Assembly: GCF_018122625.2 (NCBI RefSeq)
Contig: NZ_JAGQFT020000005.1
Coordinates: 248,001 to 312,000 of the forward strand
Reading direction: 5' to 3'
Source: Coralloluteibacterium stylophorae
GTDB taxonomy: Bacteria; Pseudomonadota; Gammaproteobacteria; Xanthomonadales; Xanthomonadaceae
Length of the DNA stretch: 64,000 nt
Below are positions 8,568-17,286 of this stretch, piece by piece. The notes beneath the pieces were generated by a model. That model was not told the origin of the DNA, ran no database searches, and saw only the letters and a program-made list of their open reading frames with translations. A program made the translations under genes and the position numbers. Position 1 is the stretch's first letter. Each line of letters opens with the position of its first letter.

Positions 8568-11500
8568 ATGCCCACCGTCATCGCCTCCGTCTCAGGTCCA
8601 GATCGCGACGTTCTCGAGGTCGAATTCCCGCAGGCCGGCTCGGGCGCGGTGCCCATGGCGGACGTCGACGACATCCAGATCCCGGTCGGGCCGGAGGAGG
8701 TCGAGCAGCTGGTCCGCGACGGGGACGATCTGCTGATCACCCTGCGCGGCATGGGCACGCTGCGGGTGCCGCGGTTCTTCGAGGAGGACGAGGACGGGCG
8801 CCTGTTCCTGGACGACGACGGCGAGCTGCTGCAGGTGCAGTCCGTCGCCGTCGAGCAGGGCGTGCTTCCCTACACCACCGTCGCCTGGGAGGGACCGGCG
8901 CCGCTGGTGGCTGCCGGCGAGGGACTGGGGGCAGCAGCGATCGCGCTGCCGATCCTCGGCGCGGTCGGCCTGGCCGCCGCCGCCGGTGGAGGCGGCGGTG
9001 GCGGCGGGGATGACGATGACGACGATGGCGGCGTCGATCCCTCCCCGCCGGTCAGCGACACGACCGCGCCCACGCCGCCCACCGATCTGGCCGTCAGCGA
9101 TGACGGCGAGGTGGTGACGGGCAGCGGCGAGCCCGGCGCCATCGTGCGCGTGGTCGACGAGAACGGCGACGTCATCGGCGAAGGCACCGTCGGCGCCGGC
9201 GGCGAATTCGAAGTCGAGCTCGACCCGCCGCAGCGTGACGGCCAGGAGCTGGCAGTCGACCTGACCGATCCCGCCGGGAACACGTCCGACCCCGCCACCG
9301 TCGACGCGCCCGACACGACCGCGCCCGCCGCGCCGACCGATCTCGCCGTCGGCGGCGATGGCGACGTGGTGAGCGGTGCCGGCGAGCCGGGCGCCAGCGT
9401 GCGCGTGATCGACGAGAGCGGCGAGGTGATCGGCGAAGGCACGGTCGGCGCCGACGGCCGCTTCGAAGTCGAGCTCGATCCGCCGCAGCTCGAGAGCCAG
9501 AACCTGACAGTCGACCTGACCGATGCGGCCGGCAACACGTCGCCTCCCGCCGCGGTCGCGGCTCCCGACGGTACTCCGCCGGCCGCGCCGAGCGATCTTG
9601 CCGTCGCCGACGAGGGCGATGTGGTCACCGGCGCGGGCGAGCCGGGCAGCAGCGTGCGCGTGCTCGACGAGGACGGCGATGTCATCGGCGAGGGCACGGT
9701 GGGCGACGACGGACGCTTCGCCGTGGCCGTCGCTCCGCCGCAGCTCGACGGCCAGGAACTGGCGGTCGATCTCACCGATGCCGCCGGCAACACGTCTGCG
9801 CCGGCGAGCGTGGTTGCGCCCGATGCCGTCGCGCCCGGCCCAGACACCACGGCCGTCGCGATCGATCCGGTGGCCGGCGACGACGCGCTGGATCTCGGGG
9901 AATCGACCGGCGACGTGACGGTCAGCGGCCGGGTCACCGGTGTGTTTTCCGACGGCGACGCGGTCACCGTCATCGTCGACGGCGACGCCTACATCACGGC
10001 GGTGGACGCGACGGGGGCTTGGTCGGTCACCGTGCCCGGCAGCGCGCTGGCGGACGACGTGGACCGGCAGGTCGAGGTGAGCGTGACGGCGTCGGACGCT
10101 GCGGGCAACGTCGGCACCGTCACCGCGACGCGCGCCTACATCGTCGACACCACCAGCCCCGGCGGCATCGACGGCGACGAGGCGCCGACGGTCGCCGTTC
10201 CGGAGGCCGTGGACGGGATCAATGCCGCCGAGCTCGACGACGGCGTCCAGGTCGAGGTCGGCCTGACGCCCGGGACCCAGGCCGGCGACACGGTGACGGT
10301 CACGGTCGCCAACGGCGACGGCAGCGTCACCAACGTCGGCACGTATGCGGTGACCGACGCCGACGTCGCGGCCGGCAGCGTGCAGGTCACCGTGCCCGGC
10401 ACCGGGCTCGTCGACGGCAGCTACGAGGCCGAGGCGATCATCACCGACGCCGCCGGCAACAGCTCGGCGCCCGGCCGCAGCGCGCCCTTCGGCATCGACA
10501 CCACCAGCCCGGGCGGCCCGGACGGCAGCGACGCGCCGGTGGTGACGGTGCCCGAGGCCGCCGACGGCGGCGTCAATGCCGACGAGCTGGCAGACGGCGT
10601 GCAGGTCGGCGTCGCGCTCACGGCGGGCGCGCAGGCCGGCGACACGGTGGCGGTGAGCATCCTCGACGACGGCGGCGGCGTCGTGGGCTCCGCCGACTAC
10701 ACGCTGACCGCCGCCGACATCGCCGCCGGCAGCGTCGAGGTCACCGTGGCCGGCGCGGGCCTGGCCGACGGCAGCTACAGCGCCGCAGCCACGATCACCG
10801 ACGCCGCCGGCAACGGCTCGGCCACCGGCACGAGCGACGACTTCGCGGTCGATACGACCGGTCCGGGCGGCATCGACGGCAGCCAGATTCCGCTCGTTGC
10901 GGTGCCGGAGGCCGAGGGCGGCATCAATGCCGCCGAGGCCGCCGATGGCGTACGCGTCTTCGTCGACCTCACCGATGCCACCGCCAGCGGTGACAGCGTC
11001 CAGATCCAGCTGCGCAACGATGCGGGAACCGTCGTGGCCACGCAGACCGTCGTGGTCACCGAGGCCGATGTCGGGCTCGGCGTCGTGTCGGCCCTCCTGT
11101 CGACGGCCGACCTGGTGGACGGCGCCTACAGCGCCGAGGCGGTGATCCGCGACCCGGCCGGGAATGCATCCGGTGTCGGTGCCACCTCCGTCACCGTAGA
11201 CACCACGGTGGAGGTCTCGCAGCTCGAGGCGGGCGGCAGCTGGGAGTATTCCCTGGATGCCGGCGAGACATGGACAGCCGGCTCCGGCACCTCCTTCGAG
11301 GTGCCCGAGGGCAGCTACGCCGAAGGCGAAGTGCGGGTGCGCCAGCGCGACGCGGCCGGCAACCTCAGCGACAGCGGCACGCTCGATGCGGTCGTCGTCG
11401 ACAACTCGGACCCCGGTGGCGACGACGGCACCGACGCGCCCGTCGTCGGGGTACCGGAAGCCGCGGACGGCTTCGTCAACGCGGCCGAGGCGGCGGATGG

Positions 11501-14500
11501 CGTCGGCATCGCCGTCACGCTGACCGCCGGCACCCGCGCGGGCGACACAATCACCGTCTCGCTGCTGGATGACGGCGGTACGCTCGTGGCCACCGCGACC
11601 CATGTGGTCACCGCCGCGGAGGGCGAAGCCGGCAGCGCCCTGGTGCCGGTGGGCGGCGCAACCCTGGAGAGCGGCACCTACACCGCCGAGGCGGTGATCG
11701 TCGACGCGGCCGGCAACAGCTCGGCTCCGGGCGTGTCGGCCGGCTTCGATCTGGACGTGGATGCGCCCCCGCCCCCGGCTCCGGCCCTGGAGGCCGACAC
11801 CGGCGAGGCCGGTGACCGCATCACCGCCGACGGCACCGTGCTGGTGGATGATCTCGAGGCCGGCGGCAGCTGGGAGTACTCGCTCGACGGTGGCGACAGC
11901 TGGAGCGCGGGCAGCGGCGGTTCCTTCGAACTGCCCGAGGGCGACTACGGCACGGACCAGATCCTGGTGCGCCAGCGCGATGCCGCGGGCAACCCCAGCC
12001 CCGCGGCCGCGCTGGCACCGGTGACGGTGGATACGACCTCTCCCGGCGGCGCCGGCGGGCAGGGCGCTCCGGCCATCGCCGTCGTCGAGGCCGCCGACGG
12101 CAGCGTCGGTGCCGCCGAGGTCGCCGACGGCATCGACGTCGCCGTGACGCTTACCCCGGGCACGGAGGCAGGCGACGTCATTGTCCTCACCGTCACCGGC
12201 CCGGATGGCGCGGCGACCACCTCCTACGCGGTCACCGCCGCGGACATCGGCGCAGGCGTGGCGACCGTGGCCGGCGTGGGGCTGGGTGCCGACGGTCCCT
12301 ACACGGTGCAGGCCGTGATCGAGGACGCTGCCGGACAATCCTCGCAGCCGTCCAACAGCGTCGGCTTCGACCTGGACACGGATGCGCCATCGGCACCGTT
12401 GTCGCTGGCGATTCCCGAAGCCGCGGACGGTGCGGTCGTCGCCGGCGAACTCGCCGACGGGCTGCAGGCGGTGGTCGGTCTTCCGGCCGACGCCGTGGCG
12501 GGCGACAGGGTGACGGTCACCGTCACCGACGGTGCGGTGAGCCTCAGCGGCCAGCAGACCTTGACGGCCGCGGACATCGCGGCAGGCTCGGTCACCGTCA
12601 CCGTGCCCGGCGGCGGCTTCGTCAGCGGGTCCTACGAGGCCATCGCGGCGGTGACCGACGCCGCCGGCAACAGCGGTCCCGACTCGGCGCCCGTGGCATT
12701 CGACGTCGATGTCGAGATTCCGGCGACGCCGTCGCTGGCGATCGCGGAGGCCGCAGACGGCCTCGTCGACGAGGTCGAACTGGGCGACGGGGTGCTGGCC
12801 GAGGTGATTCTTCCCGAGGGCGGCGGCGCCGGCGAGCGCGTGGAAGTGACCTTCAGCGACGGCGGCCAGACCTACGTCGCCTCGGTGACGCTGGCGACGG
12901 ACGTCGCCGCCGGCGACAGCGTCGACATCGCCTATGGCGGGCCGCTGCCCGATGGCGACTACACCGCGACCGCGATCCACTACGGCATCGCAGGCACGCC
13001 CTCGGCACCGTCGAACGCGGTCGAGCTGACCGTCGACGCGGTGCCATTGGCGGCCGGCGCGACGGGCGCAACGGTCGACGAGTCGGCGCTGGACGGCGGG
13101 GCTGCCGTGGCCACCGGGGTGTTCTCGGTCGCCGGCGCCAACGGGGGGCTGAGCTGGAGCCTCGCCGAGCCCACGGCGCCGCTCACCAGCGGCGGCGTCG
13201 CACTGGCCTGGAGCGGTGTCGGCACCGACACCCTGGTCGGAAGCGCGGGCGGGGTGGAGGTCCTGCGGGTGAGCGTGGCCGCCGATGGCAGCTACACGGT
13301 GATGCTGTCGGCTCCGCTCGACCATCCCGCGGCCGGCGCCGATGTCCTCGACGTGGCCCTGCTGGCGACTGCGACCGACGCGACCGGCGATACCGCGACG
13401 GCCGGTCTCGGCCTGCAGGTCGCCGACGGTGTCCCGCAGCTGGCAGCACCGGCCACGGTGGTGCTCACCAGCGCCGGCTCCGTGAGCGGCAACGTGGTCG
13501 ACGACTTCGGCGCCGACGGCGGCACGCTGACCGCGCTGGTCGTCGACGGCGTCACCTTCTCGGTGGACGAGGCGACCGGCACCGTCAGCACGAGCGGCGA
13601 TGCCAGCGTCTTCGCCGGCTACTCCTACAGTGCGGGTCAGCTCACGATCGACACCTACCGCGGCGAGAGCATCGCCGTGGACGTGGAGACCGGTGCGTAC
13701 ACCTACAGCGCCACCGGCGTGGCGGCCACGCCCGACAGCAATTCGGCACCCGTGGCCAACATCGCCTCGCCCGGCGCCCTGCTCGGCCTCGTCGACGCCA
13801 ACGTCCTGGGGCTGATCGACCTGAGTTCGCAGCAGTTCTTCACCGCCCGCGACGACGACGGCGAGGTGAGCCGGGTCGAGCTGACCTTCCAGGCCGGCCT
13901 CGATCTCGCCGCACGGCGCCTCGGCTTCTCGCAGGCGCTGGCGGACGAGCTGGGGCTCGACGTGACGCTGACCACCACGAACACGCTGGTCTACACGCGC
14001 TCCAGGATCGTCATCACCGGCGAGGACGGCGGCCCCGTCGATACGCTCGCGCTCAACGAGTTCCTGGCGTCGATCACCGTCACCGGCGGCCTCAGCAGCC
14101 TGCTCACCCTGGGCCTGGCGCCGACGTTCACGATGACCGTGTCCGACGGCACCGCGAGCGACACCGCCTCCAGCACCGAGCTGCTGGACCTCAGCCTCGT
14201 CAGCGGCCTGCTCGGCGCGACGCCGCCGCAGAACGTGCGCACCGGCACCGGCGCCGGCGACACCCTCAACGGCGACACCAATCCGGCGGACACCGCCGAC
14301 CGTCTCTACGGCCTGGCGGGCAACGACACCCTCAACGGCGGGCTCGGATCCGACCTGCTGCGCGGCGGTGCCGGCAGCGACATCCTCCGTGGCGGCGCCG
14401 GCAACGACATCCTGATCGGCGGCACCGGCGCCGATGTGCTCACCGGCGGCGCCGGCAGCGACGTGTTCCTGTGGGAAGACGGCGACGGCGGCGGCGCGGT

Positions 14501-15983
14501 GAGCGACCGCATCACCGACTTCTCCGGCGCCGGCGTGGCCGCCGGTGGGGACGTGCTCGACCTCTCGCGCCTGCTCACCGGCGAGGGTGCCGTGGGCGCC
14601 AACCCGGGCAACCTGGTGCGCTACCTCCACTTCGCGGTGGTCGACGGCAACACCGTGGTCTCGATCAGCAGCTCCGGCGGCTACGCCGGCGGCTGGAATG
14701 CGGGCAATGCGGCGGCCACCGACCAGCAGATCGTCCTGGAAGGTGTCGACCTGGTCTCCGGCCTCGGTTCCGACCATGCGGTGATCGCCGACCTGCTGGC
14801 CAACGGCACGCTGGTCGTGGACCAGGCCGAGGTCGAGGGCGAGGCCGGCGACGGCACCACGACGGTCGATTTCGTCGCCACCGACGGCGACGGCGACACC
14901 AGCTCCACCACGGTCGAATTCGACTCCAGCGGCGTCCCGCAGAACGGCTTCGATCCCGCCAACGTGGCGCCGCAGACCCAGGTCTCGGCGACGTCGCTGC
15001 TGGGGCTGGTCGGTGTCGAGGCGCTGGGGCTGGTCGACCTCGACCACCAGGATCTGGTCGCGGTCGACGCCGACAACAACCTCAGCCGTGTGCAGGTCCG
15101 CTACGAGCCCCTGCTGGGCCTGAACCTGACGCCGCTGGGCTTCGGCTATTCGGAGGCGATGGCCGAAGCCTTCGGCTACACCGTGGAGGTCGCGAGCGAC
15201 GGCGGCGTGCTGGGGCTGCTGGCGCCCAGCGCCACGATCACGATCTCCGCCGCGCCGGGCGGGACGCTCGACAACGTCGAGATCAACGAGCTGCTGGCCA
15301 CCGTCCACCTCACCAACGGGGACGGCGGCCTGCTCGACGGCTCCCTGCTCAGCCTGGACCTGCTCAACGCGCTCACGATCGAAGCCACCGACGCGCAGGG
15401 CCTCCAGTCCTCGTCGGCGGTCGGCAGCCTGCTCGACGTCAGCCTGCTCAATACCCTGGACGGCGGCGCCGGGTTCCTGCTCGAAGGCAGCGTCGAGGCC
15501 GATCTCCTGACCGGGGACGCCGGCGAGGACCGCCTGTACGGCTATGTAGGCGTCGACACGCTCATCGGCGGCGGCGGTGCCGACCTGCTGCGCGGTGGCG
15601 ACGGCGACGACCGTCTGGTCGTGGGCGACGACGGCTTCGTCCTCGCCGACGGTGGCCTGGGCGTGGACGTGCTCGAGCTGGCCGATGGCATCGTCCTCGA
15701 CCTGAGCGGCGAGACCGATCGCGTGGCCGGCATCGAGACGATCGATCTCGGCGCGAATCTCGGGGTCGGCGTGGAGCTGACACTGGACGAGGTCGCCGCC
15801 GAGGCGCTGACCGACGAGTTCGATGCGCTCAGGATCGACGGCGACGCCGCCGACGCGGTGACGCTGACCGGCGCCACGGCCACCGGCGCGAGCGCCACCA
15901 TCGGCGGCGAGGTCTACGCCGAGTACAGCCTCGGCAACGTGAGCCTGCTGGTCGACGAGGACATCGGGGTCGCGGTTGGCTGA
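8568..15983 (+). CDS. Giant BapA/LapA-like RTX adhesin, type I secreted
   Basis: Predicted surface adhesin for biofilm formation, 2,471 residues. Residues 1-135 match the BapA prefix-like pattern (VRDGDDLLITL, RFFEEDEDGRLFLDDDGELL) and end in LAAAA-Gly8-Asp6 (residues 135-153), resembling the dialanine site cut by LapG proteases. Residues 164-418 are three 85-residue repeats. About 425-1510 are Ig-like repeats (DTTSPGG, VPEAADG, AGDTVTVTV). A module at about 1725 is followed by RTX nonapeptides (1890-1970, GGAGNDILIGGTGADVL) and a VC_A0849-type secretion-target region (SDVFLWEDGDGG, DRITDFSG, DVLDLSRLL; about 1965-2090). A second module copy (about 2132) and second RTX block (about 2310-2360) end the protein. 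It is acidic and nearly Cys-free. The stop overlaps the TolC-like gene. Confidence 0.9.
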   Translation: MPTVIASVSGPDRDVLEVEFPQAGSGAVPMADVDDIQIPVGPEEVEQLVRDGDDLLITLRGMGTLRVPRFFEEDEDGRLFLDDDGELLQVQSVAVEQGVLPYTTVAWEGPAPLVAAGEGLGAAAIALPILGAVGLAAAAGGGGGGGGDDDDDDGGVDPSPPVSDTTAPTPPTDLAVSDDGEVVTGSGEPGAIVRVVDENGDVIGEGTVGAGGEFEVELDPPQRDGQELAVDLTDPAGNTSDPATVDAPDTTAPAAPTDLAVGGDGDVVSGAGEPGASVRVIDESGEVIGEGTVGADGRFEVELDPPQLESQNLTVDLTDAAGNTSPPAAVAAPDGTPPAAPSDLAVADEGDVVTGAGEPGSSVRVLDEDGDVIGEGTVGDDGRFAVAVAPPQLDGQELAVDLTDAAGNTSAPASVVAPDAVAPGPDTTAVAIDPVAGDDALDLGESTGDVTVSGRVTGVFSDGDAVTVIVDGDAYITAVDATGAWSVTVPGSALADDVDRQVEVSVTASDAAGNVGTVTATRAYIVDTTSPGGIDGDEAPTVAVPEAVDGINAAELDDGVQVEVGLTPGTQAGDTVTVTVANGDGSVTNVGTYAVTDADVAAGSVQVTVPGTGLVDGSYEAEAIITDAAGNSSAPGRSAPFGIDTTSPGGPDGSDAPVVTVPEAADGGVNADELADGVQVGVALTAGAQAGDTVAVSILDDGGGVVGSADYTLTAADIAAGSVEVTVAGAGLADGSYSAAATITDAAGNGSATGTSDDFAVDTTGPGGIDGSQIPLVAVPEAEGGINAAEAADGVRVFVDLTDATASGDSVQIQLRNDAGTVVATQTVVVTEADVGLGVVSALLSTADLVDGAYSAEAVIRDPAGNASGVGATSVTVDTTVEVSQLEAGGSWEYSLDAGETWTAGSGTSFEVPEGSYAEGEVRVRQRDAAGNLSDSGTLDAVVVDNSDPGGDDGTDAPVVGVPEAADGFVNAAEAADGVGIAVTLTAGTRAGDTITVSLLDDGGTLVATATHVVTAAEGEAGSALVPVGGATLESGTYTAEAVIVDAAGNSSAPGVSAGFDLDVDAPPPPAPALEADTGEAGDRITADGTVLVDDLEAGGSWEYSLDGGDSWSAGSGGSFELPEGDYGTDQILVRQRDAAGNPSPAAALAPVTVDTTSPGGAGGQGAPAIAVVEAADGSVGAAEVADGIDVAVTLTPGTEAGDVIVLTVTGPDGAATTSYAVTAADIGAGVATVAGVGLGADGPYTVQAVIEDAAGQSSQPSNSVGFDLDTDAPSAPLSLAIPEAADGAVVAGELADGLQAVVGLPADAVAGDRVTVTVTDGAVSLSGQQTLTAADIAAGSVTVTVPGGGFVSGSYEAIAAVTDAAGNSGPDSAPVAFDVDVEIPATPSLAIAEAADGLVDEVELGDGVLAEVILPEGGGAGERVEVTFSDGGQTYVASVTLATDVAAGDSVDIAYGGPLPDGDYTATAIHYGIAGTPSAPSNAVELTVDAVPLAAGATGATVDESALDGGAAVATGVFSVAGANGGLSWSLAEPTAPLTSGGVALAWSGVGTDTLVGSAGGVEVLRVSVAADGSYTVMLSAPLDHPAAGADVLDVALLATATDATGDTATAGLGLQVADGVPQLAAPATVVLTSAGSVSGNVVDDFGADGGTLTALVVDGVTFSVDEATGTVSTSGDASVFAGYSYSAGQLTIDTYRGESIAVDVETGAYTYSATGVAATPDSNSAPVANIASPGALLGLVDANVLGLIDLSSQQFFTARDDDGEVSRVELTFQAGLDLAARRLGFSQALADELGLDVTLTTTNTLVYTRSRIVITGEDGGPVDTLALNEFLASITVTGGLSSLLTLGLAPTFTMTVSDGTASDTASSTELLDLSLVSGLLGATPPQNVRTGTGAGDTLNGDTNPADTADRLYGLAGNDTLNGGLGSDLLRGGAGSDILRGGAGNDILIGGTGADVLTGGAGSDVFLWEDGDGGGAVSDRITDFSGAGVAAGGDVLDLSRLLTGEGAVGANPGNLVRYLHFAVVDGNTVVSISSSGGYAGGWNAGNAAATDQQIVLEGVDLVSGLGSDHAVIADLLANGTLVVDQAEVEGEAGDGTTTVDFVATDGDGDTSSTTVEFDSSGVPQNGFDPANVAPQTQVSATSLLGLVGVEALGLVDLDHQDLVAVDADNNLSRVQVRYEPLLGLNLTPLGFGYSEAMAEAFGYTVEVASDGGVLGLLAPSATITISAAPGGTLDNVEINELLATVHLTNGDGGLLDGSLLSLDLLNALTIEATDAQGLQSSSAVGSLLDVSLLNTLDGGAGFLLEGSVEADLLTGDAGEDRLYGYVGVDTLIGGGGADLLRGGDGDDRLVVGDDGFVLADGGLGVDVLELADGIVLDLSGETDRVAGIETIDLGANLGVGVELTLDEVAAEALTDEFDALRIDGDAADAVTLTGATATGASATIGGEVYAEYSLGNVSLLVDEDIGVAVG
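9058..9822 (+). repeat. Three tandem 255-bp repeats inside the adhesin gene
   Basis: Starts near 9058, 9313 and 9568; each encodes 85 residues containing GEPG, VRV, GDVIGEGTVG and VDLTD-AGNTS. The units differ at scattered codons but keep an exact 255-bp period, so recombination could change copy number in frame. Confidence 0.8.
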
Positions 15984-17286
15984 GCAGGATCGGTCGCATC
16001 CGGCCGCGCGCCCGCGCGGCCGGCACAGGCTCCGCCGCAGCAGGCTGTGGCGGTCGTCCATCGTGCTGGTGGCCCTGCTGCTGGCGCTGCCTGCCGGCGC
16101 GCTGCCGCTGGAGGAGGCCGTGAGGATCGGCGTCGCACGCGATCCGCGGGTGCAGGGCGCGGTGGCCGAGGTGCAGCAGAGCGAAGGCGAACTCTCCGTC
16201 TCCCGCACCGGCTACTGGCCGACGGTCAGCGCCTGGACCGGCCCGCAGTCCGGCGGCACCGCCTACGAGGTCACGATCGCGCAGATGCTCTACGACTTCG
16301 GCCGCGTGCGCAGCCGCGTCGACGCCGGCTCGGCGCGCGTGCGCGAGGCGCTGGCGTCGCTGGCCGTCACCCGCGAGGAGGTCGCGCTGGAGGTCGCCGA
16401 GGTGTGGCTCGGCCTGCGCGAGGCCGCGGCGCTGGTCGCGGCGATCGAGAGCCACCTCGGCCGGCTCGACGAGCTGGAGGCGCTGGGCCGCCAGCGCGGC
16501 GAGGGCGGCTACGCCGACCGCTCGGAGCTGGCGCGCATCCGCTCGCGGCTCGGCGCGGTCGAGGCCGAGCTGGCCCTGGCGCAGAGCGAGCAGGGCGACC
16601 TCCAGGCGCAGTTCCTCGAGCTCGTCGGTCGCCTGCCGCAGGGCCCGATGCCGGAGCCGCGCGCGTTCGACCTGCTCGGGCCGCTGCAGGGCCCGGCGGC
16701 CCTGGATGCGGCCGTCGCCGCGGCGCCGGCGGTGGTGCGCGACCGCGCGGCCGAGGACGCCGCGGAGGCCGGCATCGCCGAGGCCGAGGCATCGCGCTGG
16801 CCGCAGCTCAACCTGGAGGGCTCGGTGCTCCGCCGCGAGATCGGCGGACGCCTGACCAACGACAGCACCATCGCCCTGCGCCTGCGCATGGACGCCTTCC
16901 AGGGGCCGTCGACCTGGCGCCGGGTCGGCGTGGAGCGCTCGCGTCGCGAGGTGGCGCAGTTCCAGGTCCAGCGCAGCCGCCGCGAGATCCGCCGCGCGGT
17001 CGGCGTGCTGGCCGCGACGCTGCCGCCGCTGCGGGCGCGCCGGCGCGCGCTCGAGGAGCAGGTGGTGGAGCTCGAGCGCACCCGCGAGGTCTACATGGAC
17101 CAGTTCCTGGTCGGCATGCGCGGCGTTGCGGACCTGCTGACCGTCGAGAGCGAATGGCTGCAGGCCACGCGCGAACGCATCACCCTCGACGCCGAACCGC
17201 TGCGGCTGCAGTACCGGGCCGCGGCGCACCTGGGACGCCTGGCCGATCACCTGCAGGCGGCGTCCCTCCACGGAGACGCCGGATGA
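15976..17286 (+). CDS. TolC-family outer-membrane channel of the adhesin exporter
   Basis: Outer-membrane efflux protein (OEP/TolC type, LapE-like) forming the exit duct for the adhesin; 436 residues. The TTG at 15976 overlaps the adhesin stop by 8 bases. A GTG at 16063, just before the hydrophobic core IVLVALLLALPAGALP, is an alternative that would shorten the unusually basic N-terminus. The mature part has the two-repeat coiled-coil design: LPLEEAVRIGVARDPRVQGA, TIAQMLYDFGRV, a helical first half, and a second half with LNLEGSVLRREIGG and YMDQFLVGMRGVADLLTVESEWLQA, typical of LapE/AggA proteins. It overlaps the next gene by ATGA. The family is secure; the exact start is not. Confidence 0.88.
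   Translation: MAEQDRSHPAARPRGRHRLRRSRLWRSSIVLVALLLALPAGALPLEEAVRIGVARDPRVQGAVAEVQQSEGELSVSRTGYWPTVSAWTGPQSGGTAYEVTIAQMLYDFGRVRSRVDAGSARVREALASLAVTREEVALEVAEVWLGLREAAALVAAIESHLGRLDELEALGRQRGEGGYADRSELARIRSRLGAVEAELALAQSEQGDLQAQFLELVGRLPQGPMPEPRAFDLLGPLQGPAALDAAVAAAPAVVRDRAAEDAAEAGIAEAEASRWPQLNLEGSVLRREIGGRLTNDSTIALRLRMDAFQGPSTWRRVGVERSRREVAQFQVQRSRREIRRAVGVLAATLPPLRARRRALEEQVVELERTREVYMDQFLVGMRGVADLLTVESEWLQATRERITLDAEPLRLQYRAAAHLGRLADHLQAASLHGDAG

Noticed and set aside
8222-9013. Plus-strand frame of 263 codons running into the adhesin start
   Set aside because: Its sequence is Arg/Gly/Pro low-complexity and its second half is an alternative frame of the adhesin N-terminus.
8592-16208. A 2,538-codon open frame on the minus strand opposite the adhesin
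   Set aside because: It mirrors the adhesin's codon bias, has no recognisable domain, and is His/Arg/Gly-rich as expected for the antisense of Asp/Val/Ala codons in GC-rich DNA. The plus-strand adhesin explains the region.
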